From positions 204,831,501 to 204,895,500 of the forward strand of contig NC_134139.1 in NCBI RefSeq assembly GCF_033958435.1: a stretch of 64,000 nt of DNA, in the 5' to 3' direction. The translations under genes and the position numbers were made by a program. The notes below the pieces were generated by a model. It worked only from the letters and a program-made list of their open reading frames with translations. It was not told where the DNA came from and ran no database searches. Positions 9,761-21,400 of this stretch are shown piece after piece (within the stretch, counting starts at the first letter, position 1; the number at the start of each line of letters is the position of its first letter). Source of the stretch: Carettochelys insculpta. Taxonomy: Eukaryota > Chordata > Testudines > Carettochelyidae.

Positions 9761-10810
9761 CTGATTGATTCGAGTACGGCCATCACACTCATCTTGGGAA
9801 AGCTGGTGAAGGGTATTCAGTTGCTCCAGGCAAAACACGCAAAGGTAATGTATGTCCATGGATCACTTAGGCTATGTCTACACGTGCAGCCAACATCGAA
9901 ATAGCTTATTTCGATGTTGCGACATCGAAATACTCTATTTCGATGAATAACGTCTACACGTCCTCCAGGGCCGGCAACGTCGATGTTCAACTTCGACGTT
10001 GCTCAGCCCAACATCGAAATAGGCTCAGCGAGGGAACGTCTACACGTCAAAGTAGCACACATCGAAATAGGGATGCCAGGCACAGCTGCAGACAGGGTTA
10101 CAGGGCGGACTCAACAGCCAGCCGCTCCCTTAAAGGGCCCCTCCCAGACACAGTTGCACTAAACAACACAAGATACACAGAGCTGACAACTGGTTGCAGA
10201 CCCTGTGCCTGCAGCATAGATCCCCAGCTGCTGCAGAAGCAGCCAGAAGCCCTGGGCTAAGGGCTGCTGCCCACGGTGACCATAGAGCCCCGCAGGGGCT
10301 GGAGAGAGAGCATCTCTCAATCCCCCAGCTGATGGCCGCCATGGAGGACCCAGCAATTTCGATGTTGCGGGACGCGGATCGTCTACACGGTCCCTACTTC
10401 GACATTGAACGTCGAAGTAGGGCGCTATTCCTATCTCCTCATCAGGTTAGCAACTTCGACATCTCGCCGCCTAACGTCGAAGTTAACTTCGAAATAGCGC
10501 CCGACACGTGTAGACGCGACAGGCGCTATTTCGAAGTTGGTGCCGCTACTTCGAAGTAGCGTGCACGTGTAGACGCAGCTTTAGTTATTACCCCACCAGC
10601 CCCGTGAAGATTGAAATCCAGGGGAACACGACTGGGATAACAGTGCGTGTAGTTCCTCGACTTCCATACCCAGTACTTATGGGCACTTCCCTTACTCTCA
10701 GGAAAGGGACTGAGGAAAGAGGAGACCCTGGAGTGAGTGAAGTGTCCACAGTAGACTGCCAATCCCGAGCTATCCCCAGATTTATTCCTCACCCCAAAGG
10801 GTCCTGAAAA
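9761..10810 (+). pseudogene. Ty3/gypsy aspartic protease, split by a MITE
   Basis: Retropepsin-like domain. ALIDSSTAITLI (from 9761) is the active-site loop, but the usual D-S/T-G has become D-S-S. About 100 bases later the domain is interrupted by the 711-bp MITE at 9870-10580. Past the duplicated TTA the same domain resumes in frame (VKIEIQGNTTGITVRVVPRL then PYPVLMGTSL), matching the C-terminal part of gypsy proteases. Removing the MITE and one TTA restores the frame across the join, which shows the order of insertion. Non-functional. Confidence 0.72.
9870..10580. mobile_element. 711-bp MITE with TTA target duplication
   Basis: Left end GGCTATGTCTACACGTG and right end CACGTGTAGACGCAGCT are inverted, flanked by TTA (9867-9869 and 10581-10583). 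Inside are many short CATCGAAATAG / AACTTCGACGTT inverted motifs. The 3-bp TTA duplication suggests the PIF/Harbinger superfamily. No transposase. Inserted in the gypsy protease. Confidence 0.85.
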
Positions 10811-12130
10811 ACAAAAAGTGAAAGCAGGGCAGCCAAAGCCTTGGAAATTTGAATTCTGACTCAAAATCAGAAGGCTGCTCTCATGGACAGGCAGATGTGG
10901 GTGGCAGAGACAGAAGCTGCTCCAGAAGGAGAGGAACCTGAGCCTGGCCACTATTCTTGTGCCTCTGAACAGAGAGCTTGAGACTGGGTCCCCAGAGACA
11001 AAGACCAGTGCCCCAGACTTTGGGCAGAGTAGTCCCGGGAGGAAAAATTTTGGTCAGGATCAAAGCTGAAGACCCCAGGTATGACAATGTAAGGAAGGAG
11101 GTGACAAATAAATGGAGTCCTGGTGAAAGGGAAAACCCAGGAGTCTGGACCCTACTTCATACTGAGGAAAGATCTACTATACTGGGTTGAAATTGTACAG
11201 GGGGAGGAGGTACCGCACCTCCTGCTACCCCAAAAACACCAGAAAACTGTATTGAGCCTCACCTATAGTCACCTTTTTGGGGAGTATCTAGGGGTAGAAA
11301 GACCCTAGCCTGAGTCCTACTAAGATTCTTCTGGCCTGGAGTTCATGACAATGTATGCAGGTTTTGTACATCCTGTCTGGAATGTCAGCTGCACACTCCC
11401 CACCCTCACTTGAGGGTAGTGTCGATACCCCTTCTCTTTCACAGAGGTCCCATTTGAATGTATCACCATGGACCTAGTGGGACCCCTAGAGAAGACAACC
11501 TTGGGGTAACCAATATATAGCTGTAATCCTGGACCACACAACCCGATAACCAGAAGCCATTCCCATCTGGATTACGGCCTCTTATGTAATAGCCAATGCA
11601 ATGGTGGAGATCTTTGCCTGAGAGGGGCTGTCAAGGGAGATTCTGACAGGCAAAGGTACCCCATTTATGTCCAGACTAATGAAGGACTCACGTGCCCTGC
11701 TCCATATACCCACCCTGAGGACCAGGGTCTATCACCTACAAATAGATGAGTTGGTCAAAAGGTTCAACAGCACCTTCAAGTGCATACTCAAGAAGGTAGT
11801 AAGTTGGGATGGTAAAGATGGGTAGGAACACCCTACCACCTTATGCTTGCCATCAGGGAGGTGCCTATACCTTCGACTGGATTTTCCCCCTTTGAACTAC
11901 TATGAATACAGCCCCCACACATATTAGATATCTCCACAGAGATCTTGAGAGGAGGAATCTAATACGGGCAAAAACGTAACTGAGCATATTCTGCAGATGC
12001 AGGAATGAATAGCCCGAATCACCCCAACTGTACAGCAACATCTGGAAAAAGTGAAGGAGGTCCCATGAAGCCATTATAATTGCCAGGCAAAAGTGCAACA
12101 GGTCCAACCAGAGGATTCGGTGATGGTGCT
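10811..12130 (+). pseudogene. Ty3/gypsy integrase region directly after protease (broken)
   Basis: A linker (EDPRYDNVRKEVTNKWSPGE) leads to the zinc-binding part: LRKDLLYWVEIVQGEEVPHL, then QKTVLSLTYSHLFGEYLG (H..H) and CRFCTSCLECQLHTPHPHLR (C..C). Core-domain fragments follow from 11450 (ITMDLVGPLEKTT-like) with many stops, and SVYHP/ERFN-like remnants near 11720-11800. No reverse transcriptase lies between protease and integrase, so the gene order fits the Gmr1-like gypsy lineage, in which integrase precedes RT. The element fades out near 12130, before any RT or 3' LTR. Confidence 0.65.
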
Positions 12131-14039
12131 AACACCCACAGTAGAAATGAGGCTGAATTAATCAATCTGATCATAAAATTATAGATGGAAAACACCAGTT
12201 AGGTCATGTTGTCCATTTCCGTTAAGATACAGTTGTTCTATACCATCCATCTCCAGTCCCTTTGTCTAGAATAGTGTTATATGACTCAAGCCTTCCACTA
12301 CATCTTTTCAGAATTTATTAGACTACTGTCTCACAGATCTCACTTTTCAATTAGTATCAACAAAAAATTTTAAAGTTTTCCCTTATTTCACCCCCTTCTA
12401 GTTATATCCCCCAAACTCTCCTAAGCAATCAATGTTCCTCATCATTATTTACATCCAAATGTTGAAAGACTTCTCACATCTCTACCATTAATTTTAATTT
12501 AAGTGAAGCTAAACCAATTTTGATTTATGAGAGAAGAATAAAAGATCTCTCTCTTTTCAGCCTTTTAGTCATTTTTGTTGCTCTTCCATAATTCCCTCTA
12601 ATTGGTTGATCACTTTCTGACAAAACCGTGTATTTATAGAGCACCTAAAGGGCACCCTATTAACTGGACCCACTATCCAAGGTGTCCTCTGTACCAGAAA
12701 GAAGTCCATCAATTTTTTAAGCGATGAGATTCCTTTGTAAGTGCAGCCAGAACTTTACTTTAGTATTTTTAACTCCAGCAGTGTTTTCTAGTTGGTCATT
12801 TGCAACCATCACTGCCATTATACCATTTCCACTATCTTCCTTCCCATTGATGATCAGTTTTGTTCTGCCACTGCACCTCAAGGTGGACTAGCAGCTAGGC
12901 TCAGTATAATTTTTTCCCTGGGCTATATCCTTTTTTTTGGATCTTAGTCATCAATGGAATTTCCAAAACCTCAGTAATACATGCAGGAGTTTAAGTTACC
13001 ATTTGCCTCTGGCAGATTAAAAAGGGCTTGAAGTTGATCACCTAACTCTGACCCTTGTAGCATGTCCTGCTCAGTACATTGCCGTTTAAGCGCTAAAACC
13101 CTTTGCTTACATTCCTTTAGCCTGCATGTAACCTACAATACCATATTCTTATCCCTCCCATTTTAAACGAAGTGCAAGCAAGATCATATGAGTCACAATA
13201 TCATTTACATTTTGAAAATCAAGTCTTATTCCAATGGTTGATATTTATCTGTCGGTGCAACACAGTAAGAAGCTAGTTCTACAGCACTGCTTCAATTACT
13301 GCTTTTTCTTCTATGCCTTGCAGTTCCCAATGGGGATTAGGAAGCCCTGTTCATTTACTGATAGGACAATGAAGAATATAAGTATGCTTCTTATGGCCGG
13401 CAGATGACCCGAGCTTGTAATGCAACTGACTTGTTACATTAAGAAAACTAAAAACATTAAGCTTGTATTAATTTTATAATTTCAGCATATTAGTCCAGTC
13501 GCCTTGGACTGCCCTCCAATATTACTAAATTTTAGAAACTCTGTACACCCCTTTTTATTCATTAGCCATTTTATATATTTCTAAAGTCAGATAAAATATT
13601 TTATCACATTCAACCCTAGCCACCATTGGATTACCTGGGCATTTCTGTTATGCTATAATTTAAATGCAAAGCTTCTTTAAACTGCTAGTTTTATAGTTGA
13701 AAATGGTTACTTCAAACAAATAATGATCCTGATCTACAGGTGGGAACGCTGCTAGGAACTCTGAAGATGGGGCAGCAATTCAGGACTTTTGAGTTTTAAT
13801 CATGCCTCTGCCATTTATTAGACAACTCAAGTAGGGTTTGTTTAACCAGGGACACTCTCCCCACCTAGGGATTTAAGGCAGTTTAACTAACACACATATA
13901 ATTCACATCTTTAATGAATTCAGATTAACTTTTCAGAGTGCCCTGTATGCAAACAAGCACTGGGGCATCTTAACAAATCTCACTAGTCACCTATTTGCAA
14001 TTTTAGGCAGTTAAAATACTTGCAAAAATTTGGTCCTTT

Positions 14040-14120
14040 AGGTTTTATTACCCCAGTTTTACAGACAGGTAAACTGAGATCAGAGTGGTTATCTATTTGC
14101 TCTGGCTGTTGTGAAGCACT
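14040..14120 (+). repeat. MIR-like SINE fragment
   Basis: Carries the CORE-type stretch CCAGTTTTACAGACAGGTAA followed by ACTGAGATCAGAGTGG, as in MIR SINEs. Short and diverged. Confidence 0.45.
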
Positions 14121-14575
14121 TCAACACTTTTGGATGAAACGTAGTGTACGAGTGGAATAATCATTATTAGGATAAGCAGTGGGAGTAAGCTATGTTTTCA
14201 TTATTTTAGGGAGAAAAGATAAATTGTCCAATGTGACTATATGAACACTCAAAAAGATTATTTTTAAAGACACCCTTAGTTGTGCCTATACTCTTTAAGA
14301 TGATTAAAATAAAGACTATTTAATATTGTAAAGTATTTTCCCACCATTTACGCTCTTCACCTATTTGTTGTATTTCACTGGGCACAAATACAGACCAGAA
14401 TGTGATCAATTTCACTTTTGGATTTTCCATTACTCAGGAAAGTTTGAATTTCTACCATAAAAAGCTTTTTGTGGAAGCTACACAAACACGGTGAAAACAT
14501 TCTGAAAGTGAGAGCATATATCATGTATATAGTGTAATTGTCAGCATGTCTGTCCTAGATTATTACAAAGATAAT

Positions 14576-14610
14576 GTGGGTGAGGTAATAAAAAATATTA
14601 CCTCACCCAC
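14576..14610. repeat. Perfect 15-bp inverted repeat (hairpin)
   Basis: GTGGGTGAGGTAATA and its exact complement TATTACCTCACCCAC flank a five-A loop. Not part of a recognised element. Confidence 0.8.
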
Positions 14611-14834
14611 CTTGTCTCTTAGGTACATGTCTTCTGATGCACTGTCTATATGTCCACCTGTCTATGACTATTTGCAAACTAAACCTAAATTTTGGGTTCT
14701 AAGCTACCTGATAATGTTCCCTTGAAGTACCAAATATGAGGGCACAAGAGAGCCCTCAAACTTCAGGGTATGTTTGCACTTAAAAAACTAAAACCCTGCA
14801 GCATGGAATCTCACACCTTGAGTTTATAGACTGA

Positions 14835-16885
14835 GGCTACATCTACACAATAAGGTAAATTTGACTTTATTAATATAGATTTTGTAATTCTGGAATTAAT
14901 ATGTTCAAATTTGACCATCCTCACCTCCCACATGCTCCTCACAGTCAACTTATTGTGGTCACACTCAAACTGGCAAACATTGGCTGTTGCAGTAGTGCAT
15001 TGTGGGAACCTATTCCACAGTTCCCTCATCCCCATAGCATTCTGTGTATGTTTGCTGGTCTTTGACATCATCTTCTCATATTGCATTTTCCTCATTCCCC
15101 TCCTGTGCTAAGTAAATGTCCATTTTTCCGGTTCAAAGAAAGGAAAAGTACGGGATCCACAGAGACAACAAAAAAAATTTACAGACGTCTTTCTTCCATA
15201 GCTGAATTCTCAACTGGCCATCTGCTGAGTGTCCCCCCTCCCATGATTGCATCCGATCCCTGAAAAAAAATACAGGGACCCTGACTGCATGCTCTAAGTT
15301 AGAAGAAAGAGAATAGAAAAGTCAAGGAAAAAAGATTTTTGACTTTATTGAACATAATACAAGGACCCTGAAAAGCATGAAGAAAGAGAAAATATAAAAG
15401 TTTTTCAGAAAAGAGTGCTGCTGAGGGGAGAGTATTTGGCTTTCCAGTATACAAAAAGGCTTCTGTGCAACGACTCTGTTCTCAGCTGGCTAACCACTTG
15501 AGTACCCCCACTCCCATCATTGCATGTGATCCCTGAAAATAATACAGGGTCCTGGACTGTATTCTCAAAGTTAGAAGAAAGAGGATAGAAAAGTCTAGGA
15601 AAAAAGAATTTTTGACTTTCCCCATCACTACACAGATACTGCCAACACAGGTGATGGCAGCGAAATATCATACACTGAATTTATAACGTAAATAGGAATC
15701 TCAACTAGCCACCCCTCCGCCGTGTTTCTGAGGGGGTCAAAGCATGAAGACAGACAGGAGATGTTAGCAAAAGGATTTTAAAACAAATACAAAACCAGCA
15801 GGCGTCTACAATGGACAGCAAGCTCCCAAAAATACTTTTGGCAGGGTGTGGGGGGATGCTGTGGTCTGCAGCTGCAGAGCCGCTTGGAATGTTGAAGTAG
15901 CTGAAGTAATCCCCCTGATTATCTTAGCCACCTGAGGAGACTTTCTCCCGGCGGCTACAAGCCCCAGTGGTCCCATGCTCTGGGCGTGGGGAGCGGGGGC
16001 AGTTGAGGTGGTCCTCCTCGAATATCTTAGCCGCTGGGGTAGAATTCCCCCTGGTAGCAGGAAGTCTACAAACATCTTTAGTCACTGCGGGAGACTTCCC
16101 CCCGGTGGCTGCAAGCCCCCGAGTATCTTTCTTGCCCTCGGAGCCCTAACCGCATGCAATCTATGACATGGTGCTGCTTGGCAGCAGGGTCAGCACCGAA
16201 TGCCAGGCTCATCCTTTTACTGTGTTGGGGGGCTACCCATGTGATGTGGCTGTGCACAGGAAAGACCCAGAGTGCGTGGTGCTTGTGGGGGAGGGAAAGT
16301 GGTTCGTGCACAAATGCAAACCACTGAGAAGTTTCTTGGCGTCTTATGCAACCACGACCCCCACAACAGCCTTGTTGCCACATGGTGCAGTGGGGCAGTG
16401 ACTGGCACCAGACAGTGCAAAAAAATAACAAGTGTAGAGACAGAACCATGAACTCCATGCAGGGGATATTTGTAATGGGTAGATGCGCTCACAGCGCTAA
16501 TAGTAAAGAAAGAGACAGACATTTCTCAGGCTCTCATACAAACTCAAGCCCACATCCACAGAATTGCTGCTCCTGCTTTGAAATTCATGGTCTAATTAAC
16601 TGGAGAGCAGCGGACAGAGCAGAGCACTGAGGGGCTTTGTTTGTTACATACGGGACACCTCTGAGGCTAATAAATTTGATTTTAAGATGTGGCACTTCCA
16701 CACCGGCCTTTAATCGAACTTCTGAATTCGAGCTTGATGCTATACCTGCCAGGTAACTGCAATATTGTAATCTCAATATTAGCTCCCTAAATCGAGCTAA
16801 TGGTATTTAACAGTGAAGACAGTCACATGGGTAATAATCGAGCTAACTGTCAAATCTGAATTTATCTCATAGTGTAGATGCAACC
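14835..16885. mobile_element. 2-kb Harbinger-like non-autonomous DNA transposon
   Basis: Ends GGCTACATCTACAC (14835) and GTGTAGATGCAACC (16885) are inverted, flanked by TGA (14832-14834) and TCA (16886-16888), an imperfect 3-bp duplication. It belongs to the same end-type as the short MITEs but carries about 2 kb of cargo, including an internal direct repeat (15259-15366 and 15532-15640). Minus-strand frames at 15405-16522 have no recognisable transposase motif. It may be a derivative of an autonomous element with a degraded body. Confidence 0.65.
15250..15640. repeat. Internal direct repeat, two ~110-bp units
   Basis: 15259-15366 (ATACAGGGACCCTGACTGCA.. then TCTAAGTTAGAAGAAAGAGA) recurs at 15540-15640 with small changes. 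Spacing about 280 bp, inside the 2-kb transposon. Confidence 0.7.
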
Positions 16886-18269
16886 TCAATCTTGCAGATT
16901 TCCTACTGCAGTGCTAAAAACAGTCATGAAAGCATTCCTGCTGGGGCTGGAACTCTAACTCTGAAACCCAGAGAGTAGGGCAGGTCTCAGACCCGAACCA
17001 GAATGTCTACACGGCTATTTTTAGTACTATAGCATGAGGCTGAGTCCACCGACTTGAGCACTGAGATTCACTATCATGGATTTTTTTGTTTAATGTATAG
17101 ACGTACTCTAACAGAGCATAAGCCAAAACTGAGCGTCATTGATTTATAACAGCTGAATGTTTGGCTTCAGGTTTTTGTTTAAAAACTCTGTTCTGTTCAC
17201 TCCTGCAAATTCTCCCATACTGCATGACTGACACACAATGGAGAGGGGTTTCTTTTTGAACAATGTATAAAATAAAACAGTGCCTAATAAAGTTGAAGTT
17301 TCAACATGGGCTCTACTTAAAAAAAAAAAAATTGATAGGTGTTTTCTGAGACAAGACTATGCCCTCATTACTCCTGGAGCACAAGGGCTAAATCTGGAGC
17401 AGGTGGAGACTTACACAGCATGGCTGTGTCTACACTAGCCCAAAACTCCGGAATGGCCACGCAAATGGCCATTTCGAAGTTTACTAATGAAGTGCTGAAA
17501 TCCATATTCAGCGCCTCATTAGAATGCTGGCAGCCGCGGCACTTCGAAATTGACGTGGCTCGCTGCTGCGCAGCTCCTTTTCGAAAGGACCCCGGCAACT
17601 TTGAAATCCCCTTATTCCTATCTGCTGTTAGGAATAAGGGGATTTCGAAGTTGCCGGGGTCCTTTTGAAAAGGAGCCCTGTCTGGGCGAGCCGCCTCAAT
17701 TTCGAAGTGCCGCGGCTGCCGGCATTCTAATGAGGCACTGAATATGGATTTCAGCACTTCATTAGTAAACTTCGAAATGGCCATTTGCATGGCCATTCCG
17801 AAGTTTTGGGCTAGTGTAGACATAGCCCATATGAAAAAGATGAGGTACTTCTTTGGCATGTGGAAGAGACTGAGACAGAAATAAAGACGACTGCTCCAAG
17901 TGCACTGTACAAATCAGAGGTGCTAAAGGGTGGGTGATGGGAAATGAAATCAGGAATTAAAAATAGAATTACATTTTCCATTTGGCATCATACAAACAAC
18001 ACTAAGTGCACTTCATAAATTTTACTATTGTTGCTGCAAGTGGTATTACCATAAATCACATTAGCACTTTTAAAAAGCCAAGTGGGCTAAGAGTATCAAT
18101 AAGTTAAAACAGCTCCACTATCTCTGGATAAAGTGGAGGGGAAAATGTATCATATAAGCTTTTACTATGACTAAAAGCATGGTTTGCCTTGCAGCAACAC
18201 ACAAAATAGCTTTCTGCCAGCAAGTCATTATAACAGTGCTCACCAATACAGTTACATATATTTTTTTAC
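16886..18269. other. Intron downstream of exon t, apart from the MITE
   Basis: Ordinary AT-rich intron around the foldback MITE. No further coding exon was found here or to the left. Confidence 0.5.
17422..17827. mobile_element. Foldback MITE, near-perfect palindrome
   Basis: 406 bp flanked by CAT duplications (17419-17421, 17828-17830). Two ~195-base arms are inverted copies of one another around a short TATCTGCTGT loop. Ends GGCTGTGTCTACACTAGCC / GGCTAGTGTAGACATAGCC. Same family as 28556-28976. Confidence 0.9.
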
Positions 18270-18403
18270 CTTCTGGGTAAGAGGAGAGGTATGCCTGCCC
18301 CTTTTGTCGTCTCTAACAGGAAAGAGAGACTTAAGCAGCTTTGGCATCTGAGGCACGAAGGCTTTTACTGGATTCAGGTAAGAAGCAGCCAGGCTACTGA
18401 GTC
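18270..18403 (-). CDS. KIF13B: KIF13B exon t (most 3' in window)
   Basis: 134 bp: two bases of Gly, then 44 codons, [44 protein letters not shown]. Strong match to the [21 protein letters not shown] segment. Acceptor TTGACAG, donor GTAAAA. No downstream KIF13B exon was found in 1-18269. Confidence 0.93.
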
Positions 18404-21400
18404 CTGTCAACAAAGTTTACAGGAAAAAAAAGTGTAATTGACAGCTGTTACAATAGAAAACCTATGAAACCTTAGTATTGTAATCAGCACTAGAGAGGTA
18501 GCTGATTGGAAGTCCGAGCAGGAAAGGACTGGCGGTCCTATTTCCATGTGGCCCTTTTCCACTGAATTAATGTGTGAACTTGGGTAAGCCCCAAACTCTC
18601 TGTGGCTCCGTATGCCCTTTATATAACAGGGAGAACTCCCTCTCTCACCTGGAATGCCAAGGCTTAAGATACCTACATGGATTTGGAAATACTTTATGTG
18701 TCTTAAGAGTTGCTGTACTAGAATTTAAAGATCCTGAAATAAGTGACAAAGATGATAAAATATTACTATGTGAGTGCAAAACTTTAACAAGGTAAACTTG
18801 ATTACTAAATCACACCCTAGAAACCCTCATACTCATTGCTTTACTGCTGTCACTCTGCTCTTATCCCCTGTGAGAAATGCTAGTTACGATCACACGTAAA
18901 AAGACTATCACAGCACTCTTCCAGTATAGATCGGGCTCTTTATGCAAAATCCCCACCCCAATCTGCTCTTTGTTACTTCCTAATACATTGGTAGCTTTTC
19001 AGCTTTTGCAATTTTACTTGCATAGCATATGATGTATTATTGTGTGCCTGAATTGTCTCAGAGAAGTAACCATATTAGTCTGGAGCATCACAAAAAAACA
19101 AGCAGTCCTGTAGCACCTAAAGACTGACAATTTATTTATTACATAATGAGCTTTTGTGGCTAATACCCACTTCAGATACCCACAAAAGCTCATTACCTAA
19201 TTAAAAAAAAAGAGTTACTATTAAAGGTGCTACAGAACTGCTTGTTTTTTGTATCTGAATTGCTTTGCCTGTGATTTACCATACTAGCCAGTGTTCACAG
19301 AGCTGTGGTTACCCCATATCAAAGACAAGACAGACAATAGTTCGGGCAGATACTCACGATAGTGAATGTCAAGTTCCAACTGCCTATCCAGATGGACTAC
19401 CTCCATCCCTTTTCTCCTGTAGTTCCAAAAAGAATATTTCACTCTAAATTTTTACTGTAGCTGATTTAACCCTGGGAAAGAGGTTACCTGGATCATTAGA
19501 AGGGTTTTGCTGAGCAGAGCCCGACGAAGATGTATGAGATGGGACCACATCACTATCAGAATGTGTTGAAATTTGGGATACATCTTGCTGGCTCTCCCAT
19601 CGACCCTCGAAGAAAAGCAAGTTTATTTTTCAAACTTACTGTGCAGAGTAGGATTTGGCTAATACTTAAGCAGTATGACATCTGGCGCTTCACAGTATGC
19701 AGAATGTGCGAAGTTAAGGAGAGAACCCAGTCCCCAAAATGTTTTCAGTTGAATGCCCAATCCCATTAGGTGCCAAAAATCATCAGCTCCCACTGACACC
19801 GGCAGACTCCTTTGTCTGCTTACAACCACTGACAGCTAACTGAAGGAATCGCTGAGTGAAATTCTTTCGTTATGCCCAAGTCTGACTAAACGAGCATACT
19901 GGCAACTTCTAACCCCCTGGCCTTCTAAGAAAGATTCAAGGCTGAAGATTGCAGGGAAGACAGAAAAAGCAAGGGACCATGATGACTGATGGATGCGGAC
20001 TGTGCTGATCTTTGGATTTCAGCGAAGCTAGTGCATAGGCTGAAGTGGTATGACAGGAGATAACATCAGCAAGAAATGCAGATGACCTTGCTTGCTGTGT
20101 TCTATGCACTGGATGGAAGAGAGTTTGAAGGAAAAGAGTGGATTATGGCACATACCCAGTAGTCAAGGAGAGATGTATTTAGCGAATCAGCTAGCATTTT
20201 ACCATTGCAGATGGGGTGGAATATGGAGTTGCTGTAGAAGTGACAAGCACTAGAAAGGACCTGCACAGAAGGAAAGATGTTGAAGAGGTAACATAGAGCA
20301 GCAGTGAGAAGAGAAGTTTACTTGCAGCGAAGTAAGAGTTCTTAGGGAAGTTTTGTTCACTTGGGGCCTATGTAGCTTTGCATGCACCATATGGACATTT
20401 CGGCTTACAACAGCATCTGTTGGTGCGATGTCTACACCACAGACCCTTGTTCTGCCACCTTCCAACAGCGTAAGGAGTGGAGCAGGTGCAACAGTTTCAG
20501 TTCCTTTGACAATACAGAACTCCGAAGCTAAAAGACTCCATAGCTGTGGGAAGGGAGGGCAGGTTGCAGAATGCACAGGGACATGACATCTCGAAGACCC
20601 AGAGTTACCATCACCTAGAGGACCATCCCAAAGTAGGTGATTAGTTAGCATTTATCACCCTAAGGAGGTGGGAGTTTGGAGTGCTACTTAAATAAAGATT
20701 GCAGGACTGCTTTACTAAAGCGGACACCACATCCAGTAGCTGTAATTACCAAGTAGTGCTGAATGACAATATGCACAGAGCCTCTAAGTGCCAGACCTGC
20801 AAATTTCTGCTAACTATTGTGATGCACAATTGCATTGACTTGCAGCATGTCTTGGTCCATTCAGAGCAGCAGGCTAGAGCCCTCCCGACAGCTAGGGAAT
20901 ATAACCTATGCTCCTCCTCTGACGTATGTGGTTTTGGATTAAAACAAAGGGAAGTAAACATCCTAGGCTATATGAACTTGATATTCAAGTTGGGCAGAAG
21001 AACGGCATAGGGCTGCAACTGCACCTTGTCTTTGTAGAAGACCATCTAGGCTGGTTCTGAGGTAAGTGCCCGAATCTCATATCTGGCAGGCAGATGTTGT
21101 TATGATTAGGAACATGATCCTCCAGGACAGGAAAATGAGAGAGCAGGAAGCCAGAACAAATGTATAATCATAGGTGTGTGACAGTCGTGGTGAGAGAGTG
21201 GGTTTGAGTGCACAAGATCAGGTGCACCATGGCTTGGAACTGGGCCTAGGGGAGGAAAGTAGAATAAAGAACTGTTTCAATGCACGAGTGTGCTGCACTA
21301 GAATTAAGGTTTGATTTTTCTGTCTCATTTATCAAAAGCCTCAGGTTGTGACAGGTGGAGCAAACCAGATCAAGATGCTGCTGCACCTGATCTGGAGACC

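Larger units (their letters stand above)
12131..14834. other. Intron sequence without gene
   Basis: AT-rich intronic DNA with no open frame of note. 12175-12300 has a CR1/LINE-3'-like pattern (TAGATGGAAAACACCAG..). 14040-14115 looks like a MIR-type SINE core (GTTTTACAGACAGGTAAACTGAG). A perfect hairpin lies at 14576-14610. Nothing else recognised. Confidence 0.5.

Noticed and set aside
17339..17859. Matching open frames on both strands with nearly identical proteins
   Set aside because: Produced by the palindromic MITE: each arm encodes the same frame inverted. Not a gene pair.
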